Shown: positions 36,417 through 50,085 of the stretch, one piece after another
Position numbering within the stretch: position 1 is the stretch's first letter
Layout of the letters: each line of letters starts with the position of its first letter
From: Streptomyces candidus
GTDB taxonomy: Bacteria > Actinomycetota > Actinomycetes > Streptomycetales > Streptomycetaceae
Assembly: GCF_014207445.1 (NCBI RefSeq)
Contig: NZ_JACHEM010000001.1
Span: 310,001 to 374,000, forward strand
Reading direction: 5' to 3'
DNA length: 64,000 nt
The notes under the pieces: generated by a model
What the model was told of the DNA's origin: nothing
Seen by the model: only the letters and a program-made list of their open reading frames with translations
Databases searched by the model: none
Position numbers and translations under genes: made by a program

Positions 36417-37145
36417 TCAGCCGGTCGCCGCCCGCGGCCCCGGCACCACCGGCAGCAACGGCTCCAGCAGGGCCAGCCGGCCGGCCAGTTCACCGAAGGG
36501 GCCGTCGGAGGGTTCGTCGGCCAGTATCCGCAGTACGAGGGACGCCGTTTCCGGATCGTACGCCGCACTGACCGCCATCAGCGCCGCGAAGTCGTGGACG
36601 AGCTTCAACTCCAGTTCGGGGCGCGGGATCTCGCGCCCGTCGAGCCAGAGCAGCGCGGTCGACTCGGCCAGCGAGACCCAGGAACGGACGACCAGCGCGA
36701 GCCGGGCGGACGGTTCGCCGACACCCAGATGGTCGAGGATCTGCTCGTACGCGGCCTGCCGGACCTCGTCGATCATCGCGTTCGTCGTGGACGAACCGAC
36801 GGCCGGGCCGCCCCGCATCAGCGCGAAGAACCCGGGGCCGTGCTCGTCGACGAAGCCGAAGAAGCGGCTCATCACCCGCAGCAGCCGCGCCCCCAGCGGC
36901 CCTTCGTGCGGTTCCTGGAACCGGGCGGCGAGCTCGTCCGCCGCACGCCGCAGGGCCGCTTCGTACAGGCTCTGCTTGCCGGGAAAGTAGTGGTAGACCA
37001 GCGGTCGCGAGATGCCCGCGGCGGCGGCTATCTCATCTATCGAGACCTCATCGGGCGAGCGATGGCTGAACAACTCCAGCGCCACGCCGATCAGTTGCTG
37101 CCTGCGCTCTTCGACGCCCATCCTGCGGCGCACCCCGGTCGTCAT
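36417..37145 (-). CDS. TetR family regulator
   Basis: This 242-residue repressor-type protein has an N-terminal TetR DNA-binding domain (about residues 12-58: RRQQLIGVALELFSHRSPDEVSI, then IAAAAGISRPLVYHYFPGKQSLYEAA). The C-terminal helical domain is for ligand binding and dimerisation. The effector is unknown. The ATG at 37145 starts the protein just before the DNA-binding domain; the frame stays open for 80 codons upstream, but that part is not protein-like. A 9-bp-arm inverted repeat lies 27 bases upstream of the start and is the best candidate for autoregulation. No obvious target gene is adjacent. Confidence 0.88.
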   Translation of the reverse strand: MTTGVRRRMGVEERRQQLIGVALELFSHRSPDEVSIDEIAAAAGISRPLVYHYFPGKQSLYEAALRRAADELAARFQEPHEGPLGARLLRVMSRFFGFVDEHGPGFFALMRGGPAVGSSTTNAMIDEVRQAAYEQILDHLGVGEPSARLALVVRSWVSLAESTALLWLDGREIPRPELELKLVHDFAALMAVSAAYDPETASLVLRILADEPSDGPFGELAGRLALLEPLLPVVPGPRAATG

Positions 37146-37171
37146 CCCACCAGCGTAACCGCCAGGCCCGT

Positions 37172-37200
37172 GATCGGGGCAGCAGGGCCCGGCCCCGATC
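37172..37200. promoter_or_regulatory. Inverted repeat upstream of TetR gene
   Basis: GATCGGGGC (37172-37180) and GCCCCGATC (37192-37200) are perfect 9-bp arms with an 11-base gap, located 27 bases before the regulator start. Its spacing suits a TetR dimer. Confidence 0.5.
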
Positions 37201-37646
37201 GGCCCCTGAGCTGCCCCTATAGGGTCCCCACCGCCGCTCACCTCTCCCCTGAGGTCGAGGAGGAAGCGCCCCCGGGCCGCCGCAGGACGCGGACCAGGAA
37301 CGAGCCCCCGTGCCCGGCACGGGTCGTCCACCCCTCCCGGCGGCCGGTCCCGCCGTCGCCCGCCCACAGCCGACGCGTACCGCAAAAGCCCTGTTCAACG
37401 GGGTACGGGCGGTGCGCCGCTCCCGTTTCGGCGCGAGCGAGGGCCGGAGTGCCAACGGGAACCTGCACCGTGGTGCCGGTCGGGCGCGGCGGCCCTTCGC
37501 ACGCCCGGAGCCTCCGGCGCCCACGCCCGGCGCACAGCTCCCGACGTGCAACGAACAGTGGCCCGGCAGCGCTTCCTCCGCCGCTCCCCGCTTTCTCCGG
37601 GCGACAGCGGTGCACCGCCGCCACCCGGGTCGGCCCGCCGCGCGCT
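37201..37646. other. 446-bp intergenic region
   Basis: No gene is supported; the open frames here have no recognisable protein pattern. It separates the TetR start from the 3' end of the sigma-like copy B gene. CCCTATAGGG at 37216-37225 is a perfect 10-base palindrome, unusual for its TATA core in this GC-rich DNA. Nothing else was recognised. Confidence 0.5.
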
Positions 37647-39671
37647 TCACCGCAGCACGTCCGCCTCCGTCCCGTCCTTCAGCTTTCCGCTCAGGTCGGC
37701 CCCTGTGCCCGCCGTCACCGGTACGGCGAGGAGGTTGCCGTCGGAGCTGCCCGCGGCGCCGCCGCGCACCGACAGCGACGCGAACTCGTCGTTCCCGGCC
37801 GCGAGCAGGTACGGCGCTCCGGCCTTGGCCTTCCACAGCACCCCGGCGAGCACCTTCGGGTCCTTCGCCCCGCAGGCCGCCGAGTTCTCCGCCTTCGCGG
37901 CGACCGCACCGGGCGCGCCCCTGCCCGGGCCGGGCGGCTGGAACTGGGCGAACACCCGGCTTCCGTTGCCCCGCCAGGTCTCGGCGCGGGTGCACACCCA
38001 GTGCGCCGTGCCGTTCGACTCGGGGAGGGCCTGGGCGGCGTACGCCCACGAGTTGACGCTGCGCACTCCGCGCGAACGCACCGTCGGCAGCAGGCACGCG
38101 GTGTGCGCCCAGCGCTCCCGGTCCGCCGTCGACCTGAGGTCCGCCGGCGCGGCGGGCGGACCGGAGGTGAGCCGGGCCGGGGTGAGTTCGCCCAGGTCGG
38201 TGAGGGTGCGGGTGCCGGTGGCGTCCCGTACCTCCATGGCGTCCCAGGTGCGGCAGTCGCGGGACGTCGAGGGCGCGGCGAGAGGGTCGGTGATGCCGTC
38301 GGGGGCACGCCGCAGCGCGCGGGGCGCGGCGGCGGGGTCCAGCAGGTCACGGACGGCGACCCGGTCTGCCCACGGGGCGGTGAGGTAGCGGACGTGGGTG
38401 TCGGTGCGGGCGACGACCACCGCGGCCGCGGACGCCTCCGAGGCACCGTCGACGCGGGCGAAGTCCAGGACGACGCCGGCGCTTCCGTCGACGGGCTCGG
38501 CGTACCGGACCAGACGCAGCCCGTCGTACAGGACGACCACCCTCGCGCCGTCCACTTCACCGGCGTACAGGAGTTGCGGCGGGCCCATCGCCGGACCGGT
38601 GGGGGTCTGGGGGGTCGCGGAGACACCGGCGCTCTCGCCGGGACGGGCCCACACGGCGAGGGCGCGGCCCAGCAGTGCGAAGTCCTCGGCGAGCGATCCG
38701 CGCACCGGCCAGACGGAGAAGTCCGTGCGGTCGGAGGTCTTCCAGGCGTCCGCCGGGGCGATCGTCAGCCGGGCCGGGTCCAGCGCGCGTTCCGCCGAGG
38801 GGTTCTGCGCGTACAGCGGCCCGGACGCCCCATCGGTGCCGCCGATCAGGACCGCGCCGACGGCGAGGGCGGCGACGGCCGCGACAGCGGCGCGGGTGAA
38901 GTGGCGGCGGCGCATCAGGTCGGTGGGCCGGGCCTGGAGCGAGCACGGGTCGAACTCGGCGGATTCCAGAAGTGCGGACGGCTCGACGGTGTCCGCCTCG
39001 GCGAGCGCCGCCGCCGGGTCGGCGACCCCGCAGCCGTCGAGCACCCCGCGTACCTCCGGGTCGGTCAGCCGCTCCAGCGTGCGCAGCACGTACGCGGCGC
39101 GGCCCGCGCCGGTGAGGGCCGCGAGCTTCTGGTCCAGGGCGAGTTCGTCCGCCCCGCCGGACTTGGGAAAGAGCCGGACCCCCCACACCTGCGGCAGCAG
39201 CGGCGGCAGTTGCGACCGGGTGGGCCAGGCCCTGCGCAGCAGTGGCTGCTCGGCTTCCAGGGCGCGGCGCAGCACCTGCTGGCGTACGTAGGCGTGGCCG
39301 CGGTCGCGGCCCGAGGTCCCGGCGGTTGCCGTTGACCCGGTCTCGGGGCGGGGCAGCGGGATGCCGGCGACACTCTGCGGGGTGCGGCCGGTCCGGCCGC
39401 GCGGCAGGGCGCGCTGGGCGAGCGAGTGGGCGGTCAGGACACGGCGGTTGCGCCCGAGGTGCGGGGGCAGCACCAGGTAGGCGAGGCGAACGAGGCGCGG
39501 GTAGTGCTCGACGAGCGCGGCCTCCGCCTGCTCGACGCCGACCGCCACGGTGGCTGCGGGGTCGGCGGGCGTGGCCTCGGCGTCGGCTTCGTCGCCGGTT
39601 CTGCCGGGGTGGGCAGCGGGGGCGTCGGTGGGCTTGCGGGGGCGGCTGATGACATCCTGTGGGCGTCGCAC
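37647..39671 (-). CDS. Membrane protein with sigma-like N-terminus (copy B)
   Basis: This 674-residue protein is a paralogue of the one at 9947-11965. Both share the region-2-like ALVEHYPRLVRLAYLVLP followed by LGRNRRVLTAHSLAQRALP, the GGADELALDQ motif, the region-4-like RAAYVLRTLERLTDPEVRGVL and the juxtamembrane RPTDLMRRRH. One membrane helix (about 255-272) and a large outer domain with WVCTRAETWRG follow. Four outer Cys line up in both. The acidic patch that binds core polymerase in true ECF factors is absent, so activity as a sigma factor is doubtful. The N-terminus before residue 45 is poorly ordered, so the start is uncertain. Function is unknown. Confidence 0.75.
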   Translation of the reverse strand: MRRPQDVISRPRKPTDAPAAHPGRTGDEADAEATPADPAATVAVGVEQAEAALVEHYPRLVRLAYLVLPPHLGRNRRVLTAHSLAQRALPRGRTGRTPQSVAGIPLPRPETGSTATAGTSGRDRGHAYVRQQVLRRALEAEQPLLRRAWPTRSQLPPLLPQVWGVRLFPKSGGADELALDQKLAALTGAGRAAYVLRTLERLTDPEVRGVLDGCGVADPAAALAEADTVEPSALLESAEFDPCSLQARPTDLMRRRHFTRAAVAAVAALAVGAVLIGGTDGASGPLYAQNPSAERALDPARLTIAPADAWKTSDRTDFSVWPVRGSLAEDFALLGRALAVWARPGESAGVSATPQTPTGPAMGPPQLLYAGEVDGARVVVLYDGLRLVRYAEPVDGSAGVVLDFARVDGASEASAAAVVVARTDTHVRYLTAPWADRVAVRDLLDPAAAPRALRRAPDGITDPLAAPSTSRDCRTWDAMEVRDATGTRTLTDLGELTPARLTSGPPAAPADLRSTADRERWAHTACLLPTVRSRGVRSVNSWAYAAQALPESNGTAHWVCTRAETWRGNGSRVFAQFQPPGPGRGAPGAVAAKAENSAACGAKDPKVLAGVLWKAKAGAPYLLAAGNDEFASLSVRGGAAGSSDGNLLAVPVTAGTGADLSGKLKDGTEADVLR

Positions 39672-39856
39672 ATTACGCAGAACGAGCGATACATCCGATG
39701 GTCACCCACGACTCCCGGGCGGTTCGCGCCCGGCTCGTCCGAACGAGCACAAGGGGCCCGGCGCAACCTGCGCGACGGTCCCCCGCGGCTCCCTCCGCGG
39801 CGTCCACGCCGTGGCCTGCGAGCAGCCGACGGCTTGGCCCCGTGTCCCCCCGCACG

Positions 39857-42217
39857 TCAGGGGCGCGGGCGCAACAGGGCCAGGGTCAGGGTGGAGTCCG
39901 GGTGGGCGGCCAGGCCCTCCGCGTACGCCCGCTCGTACGCCGCGTCACCGATCCCGGCCCGCGCGCGCCGCTCGCACTCCTCCCGCACCGGGGTCAACTC
40001 CGGCGTCCCGCGCTGCGGTTGGCCGACCCTGCTCCAGTAGGCCTGGCCCAGTCCGTACACCCGGGCGGCCTCCTCCCCCGACCCGCCGTACGCGAGAGCC
40101 GCCGCGAGCAGGTCGAGGCCGAGTGCCGTGCCGTAGCTGTCGCCGATGAGGTGCTTGCTGTCGAGCATCGCGCGCGCGTACTCGGCCGCCTCGTCCGGCC
40201 GGCCCTGGAGGAGGGCGATCAGCGACAGGGCGTACTCGGCGTAGGAACGCGTCCACACCTCGCCGTGTTCCGCGCACAGTTCGCGCAGGGCGTGCGCCTC
40301 GGCGTGCGCCTCGTCGAGACGGCCGAGGCCGGTCAGGGCGTAGGTGCGCACGAAGCGGCAGCGCAGTTGGGAAGGGGAGTCGAAGGGTGCGCCGGGGCGG
40401 GCGGCGAGAGCCCGGTCGGTGAGCGTGTGGGCGGCGAGCGGGCGGCCCGCCATGAGGTGGGTGACGCCGAGGAGGTACGCGGCGGCCAGCATGTCCTCGG
40501 GGTCCTTCGCCTGCCAGGCGGCCACCGCGCACTGCTCGCCCAGCCACTTCGCGCTGTCCTGGTCGCCGGAGACCGTGGCGGTGAAGCCGAGCGCCCACAG
40601 CGCGCGGGAGCGGTGCGGGCCGGGCGCGCTGTGCAGTTCGAGGGCGCGGGTCAGGTAGCTGCGGGCCTCGGGGAGGTGGCCGCAGCAGCCCCAGAAGAAG
40701 CCGACCCGGCCCGCCATTTCGAGGGCACGCTCGGGTGCGGCCTCCAGGAAGTGGTCCAGGGCGGCGCACAGGTCGGCGTGGGCGGCTCCGACCCTCCGGT
40801 ACCAGTCGGCCTGCTGCGGGCCGAGCCAGTTCTCCTCGGCCCGGCGGACCAGGTCGGCGTAGTAGGCGGCGTGGCGGGCCGCGGCGGGCGGGGCCTCGCC
40901 CAGCTCGCGCAGCCACATGGCGCCGTACTCGCGGAGGGTGTCGAGCATGCGGTAGGTGCGCGGGCTCGGCTCGGCGGACCGGGTTCGGGGGCGGGGCGGG
41001 CCGTGGTGCGGGGGCTGGTGCGGGTACGGGTGCTGGTCCTGCTGCTGGTGCCGGTCGCGGGTCTGTTCCTGGCCGGCCCGGTCCAGGCCGCGGTCCTCGT
41101 GTACGACGGACTTGCGGATCAGATCGTGCAGCGTGCGGGAGACGGCGTCGCCGTCGAGCGGGCCGCCCGCGCACACCTCGCGGGCCTCCGCCTCCTCGAA
41201 GTCGCCCCGGAACACGGAGAGCCGCGCCCACAGGAGACGCTCCAGCGGGGTGCACATCTCGTGGCTCCAGCCGATGGCGGTGCGCAGGGCACGGTGCCGC
41301 GGGGGCCAGGTGCCGTCCTGGGCGAGGACGTCCAGCGGGGAGGCGAGCAGGCGGCGGGCGAGGGACTGGACCCTTCCGGTCGTGCCGTCGGCGTCGCTCG
41401 TGCTGTCGGGGTGCTCGGTGCTGTCGGCGGGCCCGGTGCCGTCGGGGTGCTCGGTGCTGCCGGCGTGCCTCGTACTGTCGGCCTCGCTCGTGGTGTCGTC
41501 CGGGTCGCCGCTCGGGTCGCCGCTCGGGTCGCCGCTCGGGTGGCTCAGCTGGGCGCAGGCGAGTTCCAGGGCGAGGGGAACGCCTTCGAGGCGGGCGCAG
41601 ATCGCGTCCACGGCTTCCGCGGCGGCCGGATCGTCCGTGGCGTCGGAGCCGTCGACGGACAGGCCGGGAACGTACCGGCGGGCCCGGTCGCGGAAGAGGG
41701 CCGCCGCGCCGTCCGGCCCGTGCAGCGGCAGCGGGGGCACGTCGAGGACGAACTCGCCCCGGGACCCGAGGGGCTGCCGGCTGGTCGCCAGGACGGTCAG
41801 CCCCGGGGCGGTGGTGAGAAGTTCCGCGACGAGGTGGCCGCAGGCGGCGGCGAGCCGTTCGCAGGAGTCCAGTACGAGGAGCAGCTGTTTGCCCTGCAGC
41901 CATTCGCAGAGGGCCTCGGCGGGCATGCGCCGGGCGTGGTCGGCGTAGTCGGCGAAGTCGACGGCGTCGGAGACGGTCGCGACGAGGAGCTGGTCGTCGC
42001 GGAGCGGGGCGATGTCCGCCCACCAGACCCCGTCGCAGTGGCGGGGAGCGGCGTGGCGGGCCGCGCGCAGGGCAAGGCGGCTCTTGCCGACGCCGCCGGG
42101 GCCGGTGAGGGTGATCAGGCGGTGCGTACCGAGGGCGTGGTCCACGCGGGCCAGTTCGGGGCGGCGGCCGACGAAGCTGGTCGTTTCCTCGGGGAGGTTC
42201 CCCAACACGGGGGCCAT
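39857..42217 (-). CDS. NB-ARC/TPR ATPase (AfsR/LAL-like regulator)
   Basis: This 786-residue STAND-class ATPase starts with the usual NLPEETTSFVGRRPEL lead. A P-loop follows (GPGGVGKSRL, about residues 39-48), then a Walker B-like LLLVLDSCERL and the VLATSRQPLG sensor segment. A Ser/Asp/Thr-rich low-complexity linker (about 235-290) precedes the helical winged part. The C-terminal 350 residues are TPR-like (RSYLTRALELHSAPGP, LGVTHLMAGRPLAAHTLTDR). Related regulators usually have a DNA-binding domain at one end; none is visible here, as the protein ends in LALLRPRP. It may act by binding partner proteins. G-rich DNA precedes the start and no clear ribosome site is seen. Confidence 0.85.
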   Translation of the reverse strand: MAPVLGNLPEETTSFVGRRPELARVDHALGTHRLITLTGPGGVGKSRLALRAARHAAPRHCDGVWWADIAPLRDDQLLVATVSDAVDFADYADHARRMPAEALCEWLQGKQLLLVLDSCERLAAACGHLVAELLTTAPGLTVLATSRQPLGSRGEFVLDVPPLPLHGPDGAAALFRDRARRYVPGLSVDGSDATDDPAAAEAVDAICARLEGVPLALELACAQLSHPSGDPSGDPSGDPDDTTSEADSTRHAGSTEHPDGTGPADSTEHPDSTSDADGTTGRVQSLARRLLASPLDVLAQDGTWPPRHRALRTAIGWSHEMCTPLERLLWARLSVFRGDFEEAEAREVCAGGPLDGDAVSRTLHDLIRKSVVHEDRGLDRAGQEQTRDRHQQQDQHPYPHQPPHHGPPRPRTRSAEPSPRTYRMLDTLREYGAMWLRELGEAPPAAARHAAYYADLVRRAEENWLGPQQADWYRRVGAAHADLCAALDHFLEAAPERALEMAGRVGFFWGCCGHLPEARSYLTRALELHSAPGPHRSRALWALGFTATVSGDQDSAKWLGEQCAVAAWQAKDPEDMLAAAYLLGVTHLMAGRPLAAHTLTDRALAARPGAPFDSPSQLRCRFVRTYALTGLGRLDEAHAEAHALRELCAEHGEVWTRSYAEYALSLIALLQGRPDEAAEYARAMLDSKHLIGDSYGTALGLDLLAAALAYGGSGEEAARVYGLGQAYWSRVGQPQRGTPELTPVREECERRARAGIGDAAYERAYAEGLAAHPDSTLTLALLRPRP
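41502..41537. repeat. 12-bp coding tandem repeat (three units)
   Basis: Three exact GGGTCGCCGCTC units encode the (SGDP)n part of the ATPase linker. Degenerate related repeats (GGTGCTGTCGG-like) occupy the adjacent 41390-41480, so the whole linker looks slippage-derived. Confidence 0.85.
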
Positions 42218-42250
42218 TGTTCACCACTTGCGGGTGGCGCGGGGCCCTGC

Positions 42251-42287
42251 GGGGCGGGGGCGGGGGCGGGGGCGGGGCGGGGGCGGG
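42251..42287 (+). other. Potential G-quadruplex array
   Basis: Seven G-runs of three to five bases separated by single C residues lie within 37 bases. The G-rich strand is the template strand of the ATPase gene, 34-70 bases before its start. A quadruplex there could affect transcription; this is untested. Confidence 0.5.
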
Positions 42288-42427
42288 TGCGCGTGGCGCG
42301 GCGGGGTGGTTGTGCGTGGCCCTCCGGGGCGGTGGGGGGCGGTTGCCTGCGGCGCCGGGCCCTCCCCGCCCCTTCCCGAAACCGCTGGCCGCGGGGCTTG
42401 ATGGTACGGGTGGGAGGGTGGCTGGTC

Positions 42428-42518
42428 GCGCAGTTCCCGGCGCCCCTGGAGGGGCGCCCCGGAGCGGCGGTCGGCTGTGCGGGTGGGTGCGCGGTTCCCC
42501 GCGCCCCTGGAGGGGCGC
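42428..42518. repeat. Two 30-bp extragenic repeats with hairpin
   Basis: Copies at 42428-42457 and 42489-42518 share the pattern GCGCRGTTCCCSGCGCCCCT plus GGAGGGGCGC. Each folds as GCGCCCCT/AGGGGCGC. The motif is familiar from memory as a common Streptomyces intergenic repeat and may act as the pullulanase terminator. Confidence 0.7.
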
Positions 42519-42559
42519 GGGGTGGAGGGACAGTTGCGTTGTCCGGTGGGACAGTTGCG

Positions 42560-47896
<5,337 letters not shown>

Positions 47897-47947
47897 GGGG
47901 CAGGGTCTCCTCGGAACGGCGCGCGTCGGCCGATCGGCCGCTGAATG

Positions 47948-47979
47948 TTCTTGCTGCAAGGGAGCAGAAAGTTCTTGCA
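47948..47979 (-). promoter_or_regulatory. MalR-type operator before pullulanase
   Basis: CTTGCTGCAAG (47950-47960) and a second TTCTTGCA (47972-47979) lie about 55-85 bases before the start. Read in the gene direction this is GCAAGAA ... CTTGCAGCAAGAACAT, nearly the same as the site before the alpha-amylase. CTTGCAG-type repeats are known in Streptomyces amylase and maltose promoters as targets of LacI-family MalR. Confidence 0.7.
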
Positions 47980-48156
47980 CGGGACGCTACGAGGGTGGCG
48001 GGTGGGGGTCAACCCTTTGTGCGGGGGGAGTAGTTGGGAGGGTGGCAGCGGGGGCGGAGGTGGGGCGAAAGGGCAGGTGGGAGGGGGTCGGAGGGGGGTG
48101 CACGTCAGTCGGCCCCCGCCCGGGGAGCCGGGCGGGGGGGGCGGCTGGGTCACTGA

Positions 48157-49857
48157 CTAGTCGCGCCAGGTGTCGGTGAGGGGGAGGAGGCCGGTGGGCG
48201 GGATGGTGGCGGTGCGGTTGGGGCCGCTTTCCCAGGTGACGTTCCCGGCGGCGTCCTTCCGCACGTACTTGTACGAGAAGGAGGTGCCCGCCGGCAGGCG
48301 CACGTCCAGCTTCCAGACCGGATACGCGGCCGGGTCCAGCTTGGGCGCGGCGGCCGGGTTCCAGTTGCCGAGGGCGGGCAGGTCACCCGTGACGTGGATG
48401 TTCTGCCCGTACTGGGTGGTGGCCCGCACGCCGAAGGACGCGCCGCTCTCCACCGTCGGCGCCTTGCAGTCGCGTGCCCCCGCGTGCAGGGCGACGGCCG
48501 TACCGGGGGCCAGCGTCGCGGTGAAGCGGCCCGAGCCGTCCACGGTGACCGGACGCCCGCTCTGCACGTCGCAGTAGTCGCCCGCCGCCAGGGCGGTCTG
48601 GAAGGTACGGGTGAGCGGGGAGCCCTCGTGGTTCAGGGCGACGTACGCCCGGTCGCCGCGCCCGAAGGCGATCTGGCTGCCTCCGTTGTCCCACCAGCCG
48701 GTCACCGGCTGCCCCTTGGCAGTGTTGCGCAGGCCGACCATGGAGGAGATCTCGCGCCAGGAGTGCTGGCACTTCCAGCCGTCCGCACCGCAGGCGTTGA
48801 CCTGTCCGCCGCCGGGCGGCCCGGCGTTCTTGTCGGTCCACTCGTAGCCGGAGTGGACGTCCGGTGCGCCGTAGGGCCAGGCCAGCATGAAGACGTGGGC
48901 GAGCGTGTAGGCACTGCCGGCCTTGTAGTTGAGGGTGTCGCCGACGCGCTCGGTGTCGTGGTTGTCGACGAAGACCGCCGACTTCCCGGACTCCATGAAC
49001 CCCCAGCCCGCCCCGAAGTTCTTGAGGTCGGCGAGCCTGCCGCCGCCGGTGAACACCTGCTTGAGTCCGCGCCCGTACCGGAACTCCTGCACGTCGCCGG
49101 TGCCGAGGTACTCGCCCGGCGAGACCGCCTCGCCCTCGCCGTGAATGGCCTCGTGCTTCCAGTACGCGCCCGGGTCGCTCAACTTGCCCTTGATGGCGGC
49201 GAGATCGGTGGCGGGCATGTGCTTGGCGGCGTCGATGCGGAAACCGTCGACGCCGAGCGAGAGCAGGTCGTTGAGGAACCCGGCGATCTTCGTGCGGACG
49301 TACTCCTCACCGGTGTCCAGGTCGGCGAGTCCGACGAGTTCGCAGTTCTGGACGTTGCCGCGGTTGCGGTAGTCGGTGACCTCGGCCCGGCAGTCGTCCA
49401 TGTCCGCGCCCGAGTAGAGGCCGGGGTAGTCGTACTTGCGGTACGCGGTGCCGCCCGTGCCCGTGCCGTCGCCGGCGGCCATGTGGTTGATGACGGAGTC
49501 CACGACGACCTTCACACCCGCCGCGTGGCAGGTGTCGACCATGCTCCTGAAGGCGGCGCGGTCGCCGAGCCGTCCGGCGATCCGGTAGCTGACGGGCTGG
49601 TACGAGGTCCACCACTGGCCGCCCTGGATGTGCTCCTGGGGAGGCGAGACCTGGACGAACCCGTACCCGGCGGGGCCGAGGGAGTCGGTGCAGGCGCGGG
49701 CGACGGACGAGAACTTCCACTCGAAGAGCACCGCGGTGACGTCCCGGTCACCGGCCGGTGCGGCCTGGGCGGTGGCGGCGGGTGCGACGAGCACCGCGGC
49801 AGGTGCGAGCAGGGCGGCGGTTGCCGCGGATATGGCGGACAGCAGTCTGCGGGCCAT
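48157..49857 (-). CDS. Secreted alpha-amylase with CBM20
   Basis: This 566-residue exported endo-amylase has a signal peptide ending near ATAQAA. Its GH13 motifs are VDSVINHM (about residue 117), GFRIDAAKH (about 202, nucleophile Asp), a Glu in EAIHGEGE (about 235) and FVDNHDTE (about 297). The C-terminal CBM20 starch-binding domain (about 470-566) shows [17 protein letters not shown] and [17 protein letters not shown]-type core residues, so it should bind raw starch. AGGAGGAAT before the ATG at 49857 supports that start over the longer frame. An operator-like repeat lies 110-145 bases upstream. Its presence inside the mal cluster, next to a regulator and glucosidase, links extracellular digestion to uptake. 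Confidence 0.95.
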   Translation of the reverse strand: MARRLLSAISAATAALLAPAAVLVAPAATAQAAPAGDRDVTAVLFEWKFSSVARACTDSLGPAGYGFVQVSPPQEHIQGGQWWTSYQPVSYRIAGRLGDRAAFRSMVDTCHAAGVKVVVDSVINHMAAGDGTGTGGTAYRKYDYPGLYSGADMDDCRAEVTDYRNRGNVQNCELVGLADLDTGEEYVRTKIAGFLNDLLSLGVDGFRIDAAKHMPATDLAAIKGKLSDPGAYWKHEAIHGEGEAVSPGEYLGTGDVQEFRYGRGLKQVFTGGGRLADLKNFGAGWGFMESGKSAVFVDNHDTERVGDTLNYKAGSAYTLAHVFMLAWPYGAPDVHSGYEWTDKNAGPPGGGQVNACGADGWKCQHSWREISSMVGLRNTAKGQPVTGWWDNGGSQIAFGRGDRAYVALNHEGSPLTRTFQTALAAGDYCDVQSGRPVTVDGSGRFTATLAPGTAVALHAGARDCKAPTVESGASFGVRATTQYGQNIHVTGDLPALGNWNPAAAPKLDPAAYPVWKLDVRLPAGTSFSYKYVRKDAAGNVTWESGPNRTATIPPTGLLPLTDTWRD

Positions 49858-49970
49858 GGGGATTCCTCCTGCGTGGGCGGCCTGGATACGGCCTGTGAGG
49901 GGGGAGGCGTGCGGCTCTGGGGATAGCCGTCGGCGGCGTGCGAGGGGGCGCACGCCGCCGACTGCATGTT

Positions 49971-50001
49971 CTTGCTGCAAGAAGTCAGCAGCTTCTTGCG
50001 G
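49971..50001 (-). promoter_or_regulatory. MalR-type operator before alpha-amylase
   Basis: CTTGCTGCAAG (49971-49981) and CTTCTTGCGG (49992-50001) lie between the LacI gene and the amylase. In the gene direction the site reads CGCAAGAAG ... CTTGCAGCAAGAACAT, matching the pullulanase site closely. Confidence 0.72.
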
Positions 50002-50085
50002 AGGAACGGTACGAGCCGCCCCGGAGGAGGTCAATCCCTTGCGCAGGACGAGAAATGAGAGCGGAGGGGAACGCGAACCGGCAGG

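Larger units (their letters stand above)
42218..42559. other. 342-bp intergenic region with G-runs and repeats
   Basis: No gene is supported. It contains a run of GGGG(G)C blocks at 42251-42287 and two copies of a 30-bp repeat at 42428 and 42489. It must hold the ATPase promoter and the pullulanase terminator. Confidence 0.6.
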
